Positions 35,412 to 45,043 are shown, counted from the stretch's first letter. The stretch is DNA of 64,000 nt from Halanaerobiaceae bacterium ANBcell28 (GCA_037623315.1 JBBJJH010000002.1:62001-126000); one strand, 5' to 3'. Numbers and translations are program-made. The notes: a model not told the origin generated them from the letters alone.

Positions 35412-36901
35412 ATACAATAATCCTACTGGCCATATTAATGCCGGTTATTCTTATGGCTTTTTCTTTTTTAGTGCCGGTTTTAGATCAACACAAGGTAAAA
35501 ATTATACCAGGGATAAGTTTGTTTATTGCAGTTTTAAATTTTATATTATCAATTTTTTTAATTTACCAGGTGAGAGCTTCAGGAAATATAGTATATCACT
35601 TTGGAGGATGGTCACCCCCTTGGGGAATAGAGTTTCTAATATCAGATTTAGAAGCTTTTATGGCTTTATTAATTACAGGAGTATATTTGCTTGTTTTAAT
35701 ATATGCTAGTCCTAATCTTGAAAAGGAAGTTAACCCTAGAGTGTTTAGCTGGTATTATATTTTATTATTTCTTTTACAAGCCTCTTTAATCGGAATGACA
35801 TTTACAAATGATTTGTTTAATTTCTTTGTTTTTGTAGAGATTAGTGCAATTACTTCAGTTGCTATTGTTTCGGTTAAAGATGATAAAGGTAGTATTGAAG
35901 CTAGTATAAAATATTTGTTTTTTAGTTCAATAGGTTCAGCATTTTTGTTATTCGCGATAGGGCTATTATATATGATAAGTGGTAATTTGAATTTAGATAT
36001 GGTAGGTGCTGTATTACAGGAAAATTATCATGTTTTTCCTCAAACGGTTACTCTTTCTTTGATTTTTATATTTATAGGTTTAGCTTTGAAAGCTGCTCTT
36101 TTTCCACTTCATATCTGGCTACCTGATGCATACTCTAATGCACCGATAGCTTCAACAGCTATTTTGTCAGGTCTGGTTGGAAAGGCTTATATCATCGCTT
36201 TTATTAAAATAATCTTTAAAGTTTATCGAATGAATATATTACAGGAAAGTAATTTATTAGCTCTAATTTTACCACTTTCAGCCTTAGCAATTATCTTTGG
36301 TTCTATATTTGCTATCGGGCAGACAAAGATTAAAAGGATGCTGGCTTATTCCAGTGTAGCGCAAGTTGGTTACATTTTTTTGGGGATAGGTTTAGCTAGC
36401 GTCAATGGTCTTACAGGAGGTCTCTTGCATGTATTTAACCATGCATTGATTAAAATATTACTTTTTCTAGCTGTAGGAGTTATTATTCATAAAACAGGTA
36501 AAGATAAGATTTCTGATTTTAACGGAATTGCATATAAATACCCCTTTACTATGATAGTCTTTTCTTTGGCTGCATTAGCGATGATTGGAATACCGCCATT
36601 AAATGGATTTATTAGTAAATGGATATTAGCTTTGGCTACATTGGAAGCTAATCAAGGATTTTATTTAGTTATAATTTTGATAAGTAGTTTAATGAATGCT
36701 ATTTATTATTTACCAATTATTATTCGTGCTTTTTTTGGTAATCCTGATAAAACTTATAAATGGGAATTTTCAAATTTAGGAATAAAGGTATGCCTGCCAA
36801 TGGCTATCTTTGCAATAGCAATACTGGTATTTGGGCTTTTTCCCAATTTACCACTTTTGTTTATTGAAAAAGCATCTATAAGTCTTTTTTCTTTTAATTA
36901 A
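35408..36901 (+). CDS. mrpD: Mrp antiporter subunit D (MbhH-like)
   Basis: The 497-residue antiporter-like subunit of the NuoL/M/N family has about fourteen membrane helices. The conserved TM5 glutamate is in FFVFVEISAIT. TM7-TM8 sequence KAALFPLHIWLPDAYSNAP carries the functional lysine and histidine. This is the first of four such channels in the cluster and the best match to true MrpD or MbhH. The start overlaps mrpC by four bases. Confidence 0.93.
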   Translation: MNTIILLAILMPVILMAFSFLVPVLDQHKVKIIPGISLFIAVLNFILSIFLIYQVRASGNIVYHFGGWSPPWGIEFLISDLEAFMALLITGVYLLVLIYASPNLEKEVNPRVFSWYYILLFLLQASLIGMTFTNDLFNFFVFVEISAITSVAIVSVKDDKGSIEASIKYLFFSSIGSAFLLFAIGLLYMISGNLNLDMVGAVLQENYHVFPQTVTLSLIFIFIGLALKAALFPLHIWLPDAYSNAPIASTAILSGLVGKAYIIAFIKIIFKVYRMNILQESNLLALILPLSALAIIFGSIFAIGQTKIKRMLAYSSVAQVGYIFLGIGLASVNGLTGGLLHVFNHALIKILLFLAVGVIIHKTGKDKISDFNGIAYKYPFTMIVFSLAALAMIGIPPLNGFISKWILALATLEANQGFYLVIILISSLMNAIYYLPIIIRAFFGNPDKTYKWEFSNLGIKVCLPMAIFAIAILVFGLFPNLPLLFIEKASISLFSFN

Positions 36902-36943
36902 AAGAAAAAAGGAAAAGATCAATAATCTAGGAGGTTTTGTAAG

Positions 36944-37198
36944 ATGTTAAAAGAAAATAAGGAAAACAAAGAAAACAGTTCAGAAAACGAGATTACTAGT
37001 TTTGAAGCAAGTTGTATTAAAAAGCTTTTGCTTTTAGTTGCAGCTATTTTAACAGGGATAATGTTAATAGCTTCAAGTGTTGAAACACTAGTTCTTGCTG
37101 GTCTAGTAATCTCAGTAATAGCCTGGATCGGTTTTTTAGTTACTATTTCCAACACAATTTCTGCTCTTAATCAAAAGAGTAGTACCTACAAAGGTTAG
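36944..37198 (+). CDS. Small two-helix membrane protein within the Mrp cluster
   Basis: An 84-residue protein: a hydrophilic N-terminus rich in Glu, Asn and Lys (residues 1-22), then two hydrophobic segments separated by a short turn. AGGAGG lies upstream of the ATG. I do not recognise the family. Its position between antiporter-like subunits, where hydrogenase or other subunits sit in Mbh-type clusters, suggests a small accessory membrane subunit. Confidence 0.75.
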   Translation: MLKENKENKENSSENEITSFEASCIKKLLLLVAAILTGIMLIASSVETLVLAGLVISVIAWIGFLVTISNTISALNQKSSTYKG

Positions 37199-37210
37199 GA
37201 GGAATATATA

Positions 37211-38839
37211 ATGGATATACCTATTAAAATTGTTTTATTTATGGCATTTCCTGTACTATCTACAATAGTATTGTTAGTATTTCCAGCAAGAAAAAGGTGC
37301 TATATCATTTCAGCCTTATTGCTTTTGATGAGTCTATTAACATTGATTTTCTCTAGATATGAAAGTCTAACTCTTTTAGGCAATGGAGATATATTTTTCC
37401 CATTAATATTTTCAGTAGGAGATATATACTCAAACATAGCAAGATTTGCTTTCTCATTGACAGGGGCTTTAACTATGGCTTATATAGCTCAAAAAAAGGA
37501 TTTAATCTTAGAGCTGGCTGGAATTTGGGCTATAAGTAGTACAATTTTAATAACTATGGCAGAAAACTTTCTCACACTATTTTTATTTTGGGAGATGCTC
37601 ACGATTACTACTACGGCTATTATTTTTCTAAAAAGAGATGAAGAGGCCTTTATTAGTAGTTGGGTATATCTATTAACTCATTTAACTGGAGGATTATTCT
37701 TCCTGTTGGGAATTGTTATAAATTATCAATCTACAGGTTCTTTAGCTATAAGCAATCCGGAAGCTGGTTTAATCTTTTTTGTAATAGCCATTGGCATTAA
37801 AACAGCTTTTATTCCTTTTTATTTCTGGTTGCCCAAAGCATATTCATCTGCTTCTTGGCAGGGAAGTGTAGTCTTATCTGCTTTAAGTACAAAAGTAGGT
37901 GTGTATGCTATTGCTCGTATTTTGGAACCCTCTCTTGCTATTGCATATATGGGAGGGATAATGGCAGTTTTTGGAGTGCTTATGGCTTTATTACAAAAGA
38001 AAATAAGACCTTTGCTTTCATACCATATTATTAGCCAGGTGGGTTATATGGTTGCCGGTGTGGGTCTTGGTCTTACTTTGAGTGTTGATGGAGCTTTACT
38101 GCATTTGCTGAATCATATGCTATATAAGGCATTGCTCTTTATGAGTGCAGGTGCAGTTATTTATGCTACAGGTGGAGAACATCTGAAGAATTTAGGAGGC
38201 TTATGGAAGAAGATGCCGGTCACAACTATGGCAGCTTTGATTGGATCTCTAGCCATTGCCGGAGCAGCCCCTTTTAATGGATTTATTAGTAAGACCATGT
38301 TAAAATATGCTACAAATGATCAGGGTTTTCTATCTATATTATTACTAATAGCCAGTGTTGGGACAACTATATCTTTCTGTAAATATATGTACTTTGCCTT
38401 TTTCAGAAGTGGTGAAACAGTGGATCTTGATGTGAAGAAAGTACCATGGTCTCTAAAACTACCTATGATACTTACATCAGTTTTAATAGTTTTATTTGGT
38501 GTTTTTCCACAGATATTAAGTAGTCTGGCACCTTATCAGTCTTCAACTTTTGTATATAGTTTTTCCTCTGTGAGGGACTCATTATTAATTCTAGGCATAG
38601 GTATCATAATTTTTCTTATAATAAAACCTTTTTTAAATCCTGAAAAGCTTATTTTACCACAACGTGTATTAATAAAGCTTAATCAGCAGTTAAATAAGAA
38701 GGTTGTATTAATCTGTGATTTTATAAAAAGAGGAACGGAAAAGGAAGCTTTAATGAACTCAGCTAATTCTATGTGGATATTCCTCTTTGCTATGGCTTTT
38801 ATTGTTTCGGGACTTATTTTTACAAGTTTGTTTTTATAG
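37211..38839 (+). CDS. Antiporter-like (NuoL/M/N family) subunit, divergent
   Basis: A 542-residue homologue with about fourteen helices plus an added C-terminal membrane segment. The TM5 glutamate is kept (LFLFWEMLTIT) and so is the TM7 lysine (AIGIKTAFIPFYFWLPKAY). However, the conserved histidine of the HxWLP motif is replaced (FYFWLP), and the following proline-rich loop is changed to SSASWQGSVV. It may therefore translocate ions differently or be structural. TAGGAGGA precedes the ATG, 12 bases after the small membrane gene. Confidence 0.85.
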   Translation: MDIPIKIVLFMAFPVLSTIVLLVFPARKRCYIISALLLLMSLLTLIFSRYESLTLLGNGDIFFPLIFSVGDIYSNIARFAFSLTGALTMAYIAQKKDLILELAGIWAISSTILITMAENFLTLFLFWEMLTITTTAIIFLKRDEEAFISSWVYLLTHLTGGLFFLLGIVINYQSTGSLAISNPEAGLIFFVIAIGIKTAFIPFYFWLPKAYSSASWQGSVVLSALSTKVGVYAIARILEPSLAIAYMGGIMAVFGVLMALLQKKIRPLLSYHIISQVGYMVAGVGLGLTLSVDGALLHLLNHMLYKALLFMSAGAVIYATGGEHLKNLGGLWKKMPVTTMAALIGSLAIAGAAPFNGFISKTMLKYATNDQGFLSILLLIASVGTTISFCKYMYFAFFRSGETVDLDVKKVPWSLKLPMILTSVLIVLFGVFPQILSSLAPYQSSTFVYSFSSVRDSLLILGIGIIIFLIIKPFLNPEKLILPQRVLIKLNQQLNKKVVLICDFIKRGTEKEALMNSANSMWIFLFAMAFIVSGLIFTSLFL

Positions 38840-38940
38840 TTTGGATTCATCTATGGGGATAGTTTTTTAGTTAACATAATAGTGAGCTAATTTGTAATTG
38901 AGCCTAAGAATAAATATAAGGAAATAAGGTGGGTGATATT

Positions 38941-40401
38941 ATGTTTATGAATTTGTTAATAGTTTTACCGTTAATAATACCAATTTTGGGTGTGATTTTT
39001 CTTATTAAGTTTCGTAAAAGAGAATCATTTACTTCTTATATATTAATAACTACAGCAGTAATAACTTTTTTATCAGTTTTAATTCTTTATCCGTTTATTA
39101 TAGTTAATGAAGAAACTTTGTTCTTAGCTTTAGAATCTGTATTATTATTTGGGATTTCATTTAGAATAGATGTACTGGCATTTTTTCTGGCACTTGTTGT
39201 TTCATTTATCTGGATATTAACTGTAATTTATTCTCTTGAGTATATGAAAAGTAATCATCGAAAATTAAGATTTTATATTATACTTTTGTTAAATCTAGCT
39301 GGTACTTTAGGATTCTTTTTTGCTGGTGATATTTTAACTATGTTTATTTTCTTTGAATTGTTGACAATATTGTCATATTTGCTGGTAATTCAAGAAGAAA
39401 GTCCTGCTGCACTTAAAGCTGGAAATCGTTATATCTTTTTAAGTATTGCTGCTGGTCTTGGGTTGTTATTTAGTATTATTATAACTTATATCAATAATCC
39501 TTCTTTAAATTTTGTAAATGGAGGTATAATTAATGTATCATCGCCTATGATTTCTATTGCATTTTTTGTTTATATTTTAAGTTTTGGTATCAAGGCTGGA
39601 ATTTTTCCTTTTCATGTCTGGCTTCCTGAAGCACATCCAAGTGCACCAAGTCCAGCAAGTGCGATATTATCTGGAGTAATGATTAAAATTGGAGCTTATG
39701 GAATGCTAAGGACTATGTATAATTTATATAATATTGATTTAATACAGTCTATGGGTTGGAATAAAGTACTGCTTATATTAGCAGCTATAAGTATATTTCT
39801 TGGTTCTGCAGCAGCACTTTTTGAAAAAGATATCAAACGTCGTCTTGCTTATTCCAGTATTGGTCAAATGGGTTATATTTTACTGGGTATGTCTTTAATA
39901 AATGAATTCGCTTTGATTGGTGATATCTTTCATATTTTCTCCCATATCATCATGAAGACCTGTTTGTTTTTAGCGGCAGGAGCAATTATATATAAAACAG
40001 GAATAAGAGATATTACAAAGATGGCTGGGATAGGCAAAAAGATGCCTATAACAATGCTTTCTTTTACAATAGCTGCTCTGGCCATGATTGGTATTCCCCC
40101 AATGATTGGTTTCATTAGTAAATGGGAGCTTTCACTGGGAGCAATGCAAGCTAATTATCCTATATATGTCGTCTTACTATTACTAAGTAGTTTGATGAAT
40201 GCAATTTATTATTTACCTATAATAATAAATGCCTTCTTTACTAAAAGTGAAAATGTCGATTACTCATATAATGAAGTGCCCTGGAAGATGCTTTACCCGA
40301 TGGTAGTTCTAGCATCAAGTACTTTTGTATTTAACCTTTTGCCTAAAAATATTCCACTTGCTCTGGCAAAAAAGGCAGCAGCTATACTATTTACAAGATA
40401 A
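38941..40401 (+). CDS. Antiporter-like (MrpD/NuoN family) subunit
   Basis: The 486-residue subunit has the canonical motifs: the TM5 glutamate in IFFELLTIL, and GIKAGIFPFHVWLPEAHPSA with the functional lysine and histidine. A further lysine is in SGVMIKIGAYG. The ATG at 38941 is preferred over the in-frame GTG at 38929 because AAGGTGGG lies between them at the right distance. It probably forms one of several parallel ion channels in the complex. Confidence 0.9.
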   Translation: MFMNLLIVLPLIIPILGVIFLIKFRKRESFTSYILITTAVITFLSVLILYPFIIVNEETLFLALESVLLFGISFRIDVLAFFLALVVSFIWILTVIYSLEYMKSNHRKLRFYIILLLNLAGTLGFFFAGDILTMFIFFELLTILSYLLVIQEESPAALKAGNRYIFLSIAAGLGLLFSIIITYINNPSLNFVNGGIINVSSPMISIAFFVYILSFGIKAGIFPFHVWLPEAHPSAPSPASAILSGVMIKIGAYGMLRTMYNLYNIDLIQSMGWNKVLLILAAISIFLGSAAALFEKDIKRRLAYSSIGQMGYILLGMSLINEFALIGDIFHIFSHIIMKTCLFLAAGAIIYKTGIRDITKMAGIGKKMPITMLSFTIAALAMIGIPPMIGFISKWELSLGAMQANYPIYVVLLLLSSLMNAIYYLPIIINAFFTKSENVDYSYNEVPWKMLYPMVVLASSTFVFNLLPKNIPLALAKKAAAILFTR

Positions 40402-40432
40402 AGATTATAACTATATAAGGAGATGTATTCTT

Positions 40433-42484
40433 GTGAACAATTTAATAGAAGTAAACAGTTTTTTGCCATTATTAATTACCTTAATACCCATATTAGCTTC
40501 TGTTTTTATATATATTATTGGAAATTATTCAAGTAGATTACGCAATTATTTTTTGATTACAATAACAGCTATTAATCTATTTTTAGTTATAAGACTATTT
40601 TCATTAGTCCAGGAAGGATTAGTTGTTTTTAGATTAATTAATGTATTGGATTATGGCCTAACTTTTAAAGTAGATATGATGGGTTTTGTGTTTGCCTTAT
40701 TAATATCTTTTGTATGGTTTCTTGTGACAATATATGCATTAGGCTACATGTCACACGAAGCTAATCAGAATCGATTTTTTACTTTTCATCTCTTAACTTT
40801 AGGTGGATCATTAGGGACAGTATTAACAGGTGATTTATTTAGTTTGTTTATCTTTTTTGAAATTATGTCTCTTGGTTCATATGTTTTGATTGCTCATGAG
40901 GAGGATAGAAAATCTCTATCTGCTGCTAAAAAGTATATCTTTATGGCTATAGCAGGTAGTTTGTTTCAATTAATGGGTATATTCATGATTTATCATTATG
41001 CTGGTACTTTAGATATTATATCATTAGCAGGTCAGTTGGATTTCTCAGCAAATATTAAGTATCTTTTAGCATTCTTATTATTAATAGGTTTCGGAATGAA
41101 AGCAGGAATGTTTCCAGTTCATATCTGGCTTCCTCTTGCTCATCCAGTTGCACCTTCACCTGCCAGTGCGTTATTATCAGGGATTATGATCAAACTTGGT
41201 ATTTACGGGCTGTTTCGAGTTTTCAATATGATATTTACACCAGATTATTCTCAAATAATTAATGGTACAGCAGATTGGGTGCTTACCCAAAACACTGGCT
41301 ATATTATAATCTGGCTGGGGATTATTACTATGGCTTTAGGTGCTTTTATGGCTATTTTTCAGGATAACTTGAAAAAGATACTGGCTTATAGTAGTGTTAG
41401 CCAGATTGGGTATATATTAATGGGAATAGGTGTTGCAGGTTATATAGGGGAAACGGGCTTTATAGGCCTGGAGGGTTCTTTTTATCACCTTCTAAATCAC
41501 GCCTTTTTTAAAAGTAGTTTGTTTTTAATAGCTGGCTTTATATTTATAAAAACACATCAATTAAACATTCATAAATTAGGTGGACTTTATAAGAAGATGC
41601 CTTTTACTACAATAGCTTTTATGATAGCTATGGCTGGTATTATAGGTTTGCCAGGCTTTAATGGCTTTATTAGCAAGAACTTACTTCATGAAGCTATATA
41701 TGAAGCGTATTACTTTCGGGGAGACAGAATGTTGTACTATGCAGAGAAAATCTTTAAAATTACCAGTATAGCAACTGTTGTCTATTTTTCTAAAGTATTG
41801 GTACTAGCTTTCTTTGGGAAAGCCTCTGATAATGTTGAACAGGCAAATGAGAAATCCCTATTGATGAAGATACCTTTTGGCATATTATCAATATTTGTTA
41901 TTCTATTGGGGATATTACCCAATAGAGTTACTGATATTATTCATTCAGCATTCCTTACTTTTTCAGTGAGAAATATTGCAGAGTTGAATATAATTAATTT
42001 CTGGAATAGCTACTATATACAAAGTGCTTTATATACGATTTTATTAGGAGTGCTTGTATTTATAATATTGTATGCAAGTAAATTATATAATTATAGATTA
42101 AGTAAGAAAATGAGTCTGGAAACATTAGTATATCGTCCTGCTTTTTATTCGTTCTTTTTGTTTAGTAGATTATTTGTGTATCTATTTGATAAAAAGGTTG
42201 ATGATAAGCAAGTGGAAATTGGGGAGAGATTTAATAGTTATAGTAAAACATTTGCTAATTTATTTGATTTTCAATTTGATAGCAAATTAGAGAGTAAATT
42301 ACTAGCTAGTTTTCTTAGAAAAGGTAAGAAAGTGAAGACATTTATACTTTCTATTAATAAAAATGCTGGAGAACATGAAAAGGTAGTATGGGATATAAAA
42401 AATCTTGATTTTGACTTATTTTTAATTGTATTAACTTTATTAATAATTTTTATTTACTTTTTTCCACAGTTTTATAAGTTTTAA
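40433..42484 (+). CDS. Antiporter-like (MrpA/NuoL family) large subunit
   Basis: About 683 residues: fourteen or so membrane helices with the TM5 glutamate (LFIFFEIMSLG) and GMKAGMFPVHIWLPLAHPVA. A long C-terminal extension follows, with further membrane segments at about 545-575 and the extreme C-terminus, linked by a soluble stretch. This resembles the N-terminal channel of MrpA or NuoL with its lateral extension. GTG at 40433, eleven bases after AAGGAG, is the likely start; the upstream in-frame ATG lies inside the preceding gene. It is the last gene of the cluster and is followed by a strong terminator. Confidence 0.88.
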   Translation: MNNLIEVNSFLPLLITLIPILASVFIYIIGNYSSRLRNYFLITITAINLFLVIRLFSLVQEGLVVFRLINVLDYGLTFKVDMMGFVFALLISFVWFLVTIYALGYMSHEANQNRFFTFHLLTLGGSLGTVLTGDLFSLFIFFEIMSLGSYVLIAHEEDRKSLSAAKKYIFMAIAGSLFQLMGIFMIYHYAGTLDIISLAGQLDFSANIKYLLAFLLLIGFGMKAGMFPVHIWLPLAHPVAPSPASALLSGIMIKLGIYGLFRVFNMIFTPDYSQIINGTADWVLTQNTGYIIIWLGIITMALGAFMAIFQDNLKKILAYSSVSQIGYILMGIGVAGYIGETGFIGLEGSFYHLLNHAFFKSSLFLIAGFIFIKTHQLNIHKLGGLYKKMPFTTIAFMIAMAGIIGLPGFNGFISKNLLHEAIYEAYYFRGDRMLYYAEKIFKITSIATVVYFSKVLVLAFFGKASDNVEQANEKSLLMKIPFGILSIFVILLGILPNRVTDIIHSAFLTFSVRNIAELNIINFWNSYYIQSALYTILLGVLVFIILYASKLYNYRLSKKMSLETLVYRPAFYSFFLFSRLFVYLFDKKVDDKQVEIGERFNSYSKTFANLFDFQFDSKLESKLLASFLRKGKKVKTFILSINKNAGEHEKVVWDIKNLDFDLFLIVLTLLIIFIYFFPQFYKF

Positions 42485-42511
42485 TATATAATTTAAAATA
42501 TTGTATATTAT

Positions 42512-42550
42512 AAAACCTGCTATTCAATATTTTCAATAGCAGGTTTTTAT
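42512..42550. terminator. Bidirectional terminator between the Mrp cluster and traB-like gene
   Basis: AAAACCTGCTATT (42512-42524) pairs perfectly with AATAGCAGGTTTT (42535-42547), flanked by A-rich and T-rich tracts suitable for termination in both directions. Confidence 0.93.
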
Positions 42551-42562
42551 AGTTTTTATATT

Positions 42563-43732
42563 TTATCTTATTGATTCAATAAATAGTCTTATCACTTCGG
42601 CTCCACCAATAAAAGTACCCAGGGAACTACCTAGATTTGCAAAGACGACGATTAAAAGAATTCGTGTCACCTTATTCGACCATAAGCCTTTAAAAGTAAT
42701 ACCTTCAGAAAGGTCTTTAAAATCTTTTACTTGAGGCTTTCTCAGCATTGTTTCAACTATTCCAGCAAACCAACCTGCAGCTATAGCTGGATTTAGAGAA
42801 CTTATCGGAGCAACTAAAAAGGAAGTTAGTATTGTTAATACATGTCCTTTTGCTAAAAGCACTCCAATAGCGGATAGAGAGCCGTTCCAAAGAATCCAGG
42901 TAAGTATTTGATCCATACCTGCTGATCTGTTAATATACATGGTATAGCCAATGATAGCAATAATAATAATAGGTATTGACCATGCAATATATTTCATAGT
43001 ATTTGATTTAGGAGGTAGTTTAGTTATTGCTTCAATATCTTGCTCTTTTTTTATTTCTTCCTTAATTCCTGGTATATGTCCTGCACCTAAAACAGCTATT
43101 ATTTTTTCGCCTGGGGCATTCTTTATTTTTTCTGATAAATATTGATCTCTTTCATCTATAAGATATTTCTTTATACCGGGGAATTGTTTACCTAATTCAG
43201 ATAACATCATATTTAGAGAATCTCCTGATTTTAGTTCTTGCATTTCTTCTTCTGTAATTTCTTCATTATAGAATAACATTGTTAATATTTGCATAATTAA
43301 CTTTAATTTTTCAATAAAACCGAGACCTCTCCATACTCTTTTGAAAGTTATTTGAATGTTTCTATCTGCCAATACAAGTTTTGCATCGACTTTTTCTGCT
43401 GATTCTATTCCTTGAATCATTTCTTGACCTGCGTTAATACCAAATTGTTTAGCTATTCGCTTTTGAAAAGAACTGATGATTAAATTAACAAGAAGGAATA
43501 AAGCCTTCTTTTGTTTAATAACCTTAAATATATCTAATTTTTCCCACCTGTCTTTATCAGCAATAGATTCATATCTTTCTTTATCGAGTTCTACACATAC
43601 ACTATCTGGCTTTACTTCTTCAATTATCTCTTTAACTTGTTCAGCGCTTTTTTTAGAAACATGTGCAGTACCTATTAATATGATTTCTTTATTATTAATA
43701 TTAATAACTTCTACATTATCATCATAATTCAT
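42563..43732 (-). CDS. TraB/PrgY family membrane protein
   Basis: The 389-residue protein has an N-terminal TraB/GumN domain: IILIGTAHVSKKSAEQVKE, then PDSVCVELDKERYE, with a conserved histidine and glutamate typical of the family. Four or more C-terminal membrane segments follow, separated by SSLNPAIAAGWFAG. Enterococcal TraB/PrgY inhibits pheromone signalling; most homologues, including this architecture in archaea and anaerobes, have no proven role and may be membrane proteases. AAGGAG lies before the ATG. It is convergent with the Mrp cluster. Confidence 0.87.
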   Translation of the reverse strand: MNYDDNVEVININNKEIILIGTAHVSKKSAEQVKEIIEEVKPDSVCVELDKERYESIADKDRWEKLDIFKVIKQKKALFLLVNLIISSFQKRIAKQFGINAGQEMIQGIESAEKVDAKLVLADRNIQITFKRVWRGLGFIEKLKLIMQILTMLFYNEEITEEEMQELKSGDSLNMMLSELGKQFPGIKKYLIDERDQYLSEKIKNAPGEKIIAVLGAGHIPGIKEEIKKEQDIEAITKLPPKSNTMKYIAWSIPIIIIAIIGYTMYINRSAGMDQILTWILWNGSLSAIGVLLAKGHVLTILTSFLVAPISSLNPAIAAGWFAGIVETMLRKPQVKDFKDLSEGITFKGLWSNKVTRILLIVVFANLGSSLGTFIGGAEVIRLFIESIR

Positions 43733-44104
43733 AATCTTATCTCCTTTATAACTTGTCTTATTTTATCCATCTTAAATATTATACCTTTATAAATGTTTTT
43801 TTGCAAACAAATATTATAATGCAGTTTTATATTTTAATATTTTAATATAAAATACATTTATAATAAATAATGACTAACGAAATATATATAATACTTGACT
43901 TGGGAATAATAGTATATTAAAATAATAATATAGAAAAAATTACTTATATAGAAAAAGTTTTAAAATTAATTTAAAATTGCGAAAAATAATGATGAAATAT
44001 ATTTAATTAAAACCTTGGATGAGTTTTGTAAAAGGGAGGTTGATAGGTTCAAAGATAATAATAAGGTATGTAAGCAAGAAGATATCAAATAGGGGGAGAA
44101 TATT
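43733..44104. other. 372-base intergenic region between divergent genes
   Basis: AT-rich spacer between the traB-like gene and a lipoprotein gene. It contains one good plus-strand promoter (43895-43923) and the GGGGG ribosome binding site at its end. No coding sequence was found. Confidence 0.55.
43895..43923 (+). promoter_or_regulatory. Probable promoter for the lipoprotein gene
   Basis: TTGACT (43895-43900), a 17-base spacer and TAAAAT (43918-43923) resemble the rnf promoter. The leader to the ATG is about 175 bases. Confidence 0.65.
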
Positions 44105-44611
44105 ATGAAAAAAATTATCTTGTTAGTTATTATTTTGTTGATTTCTATTGTTATGGTTGCTTGCAGGTTTTCTTTGGGCCAAGCAAATTTGAGTATGAGA
44201 GATTATAATGTGGTAGAAGAATATGAAATTACTACATACACAGAAGAAGTAAAGGACGATGAAGGTAACCCGGTAATGGATGAAGATGGTAATATAGCAC
44301 TAATAGAAAAAGAAAAAAAGGAAGGTTATATCTACACTATAAGCGGAAACATAGAAAATTCAGGAGCAGCAGGTGAATATTTTTTGAAACTTTCGGCTTT
44401 AGCTGTTGAAAATGATCAATGGGATGAGTTTGGTAGTTATGGACCACTTGAAGCTGAAATAGGTACTAATACATTCAATTTAACAATTACTTCAGATTTA
44501 GATCATAGAATTAAGAAGTTTAAAATTGGTCTATATCAAGTGGAAAGGTCAGGAGAAAGAACTTTTATTGATGAGTTTGAATATACATTACATCTTAGCA
44601 AAGCAGAATAG
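44105..44611 (+). CDS. Putative lipoprotein of unknown function
   Basis: The 168-residue product starts with a charged-hydrophobic signal (MKKIILLVIILLISIVMVAC). The cysteine at residue 20 is preceded by MVA, a reasonable lipobox. The mature part is acidic, with a DDEGNPVMDEDGN hairpin-like stretch, and reads like a single beta-sandwich domain. I do not recognise the family. It is monocistronic, with its own promoter and a GGGGG ribosome binding site. Confidence 0.72.
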   Translation: MKKIILLVIILLISIVMVACRFSLGQANLSMRDYNVVEEYEITTYTEEVKDDEGNPVMDEDGNIALIEKEKKEGYIYTISGNIENSGAAGEYFLKLSALAVENDQWDEFGSYGPLEAEIGTNTFNLTITSDLDHRIKKFKIGLYQVERSGERTFIDEFEYTLHLSKAE

Positions 44612-44666
44612 AATATGTATTTTTACTTACTTTAAAAAACAAAAAAGAGAGTCTCTATCATGATAT

Positions 44667-44822
44667 GATACTTCCAAAGTAGACAGTCTAATTAATTAAA
44701 ACAGACTATCTACTTGGAGGTATTTTTTTATGGGCAGAAAACCTAAATATAGTAAAGAAGTTAAAGTTCAAGCATGTGAATCAACTACTAGAATGGATGA
44801 TTTTACAATTTGTGAAAGCTAA
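44667..44822 (+). mobile_element. IS3-family remnant: terminal hairpin and truncated orfA
   Basis: An ATG at 44730, with CTTGGAGG upstream, opens MGRKPKYSKEVKVQACE, the usual N-terminus of IS3/IS150-type OrfA. It degenerates after about 17 residues and stops at 44820-44822, giving 30 residues. Just upstream, 44667-44689 pairs with 44703-44723 as an imperfect 21-23 base hairpin whose second arm covers the ribosome binding site. No transposase OrfB or right end is present. Confidence 0.7.
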
Positions 44823-44823
44823 A

Positions 44824-44858
44824 AAGTCCTCTTTATAATAAAAAAGAGGACTTTTTTA
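44824..44858 (+). terminator. Hairpin with T-run after the IS remnant
   Basis: AAGTCCTCTT (44824-44833) pairs perfectly with AAGAGGACTT (44844-44853), followed by TTTT. It is a strong intrinsic terminator. Confidence 0.85.
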
Positions 44859-45000
44859 GATATAATTTTTTTATACATTACTATAATTAAAAGCTTAAGG
44901 GGCTTTTAGATATTAAAGGGATAGTTAATATTAAACTTATAAAAATCTTGAAAAATATAAGAATGTCAGGATTTCGTCAGGATTTACCCTAAATACCAAA

Positions 45001-45026
45001 AAGCCCTATCATCTCTGATAGGGCTT
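45001..45026 (-). terminator. Terminator of the tRNA-Leu gene
   Basis: AAGCCCTATCA (45001-45011) pairs perfectly with TGATAGGGCTT (45016-45026) around TCTC. On the minus strand it is followed by TTTTTGG. Confidence 0.82.
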
Positions 45027-45043
45027 AAATACTGTCATATTAA

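Noticed and set aside
35377-35709. Alternative plus-strand frame overlapping mrpC and mrpD
   Set aside because: It runs inside two recognised genes and has no family similarity or start signal.
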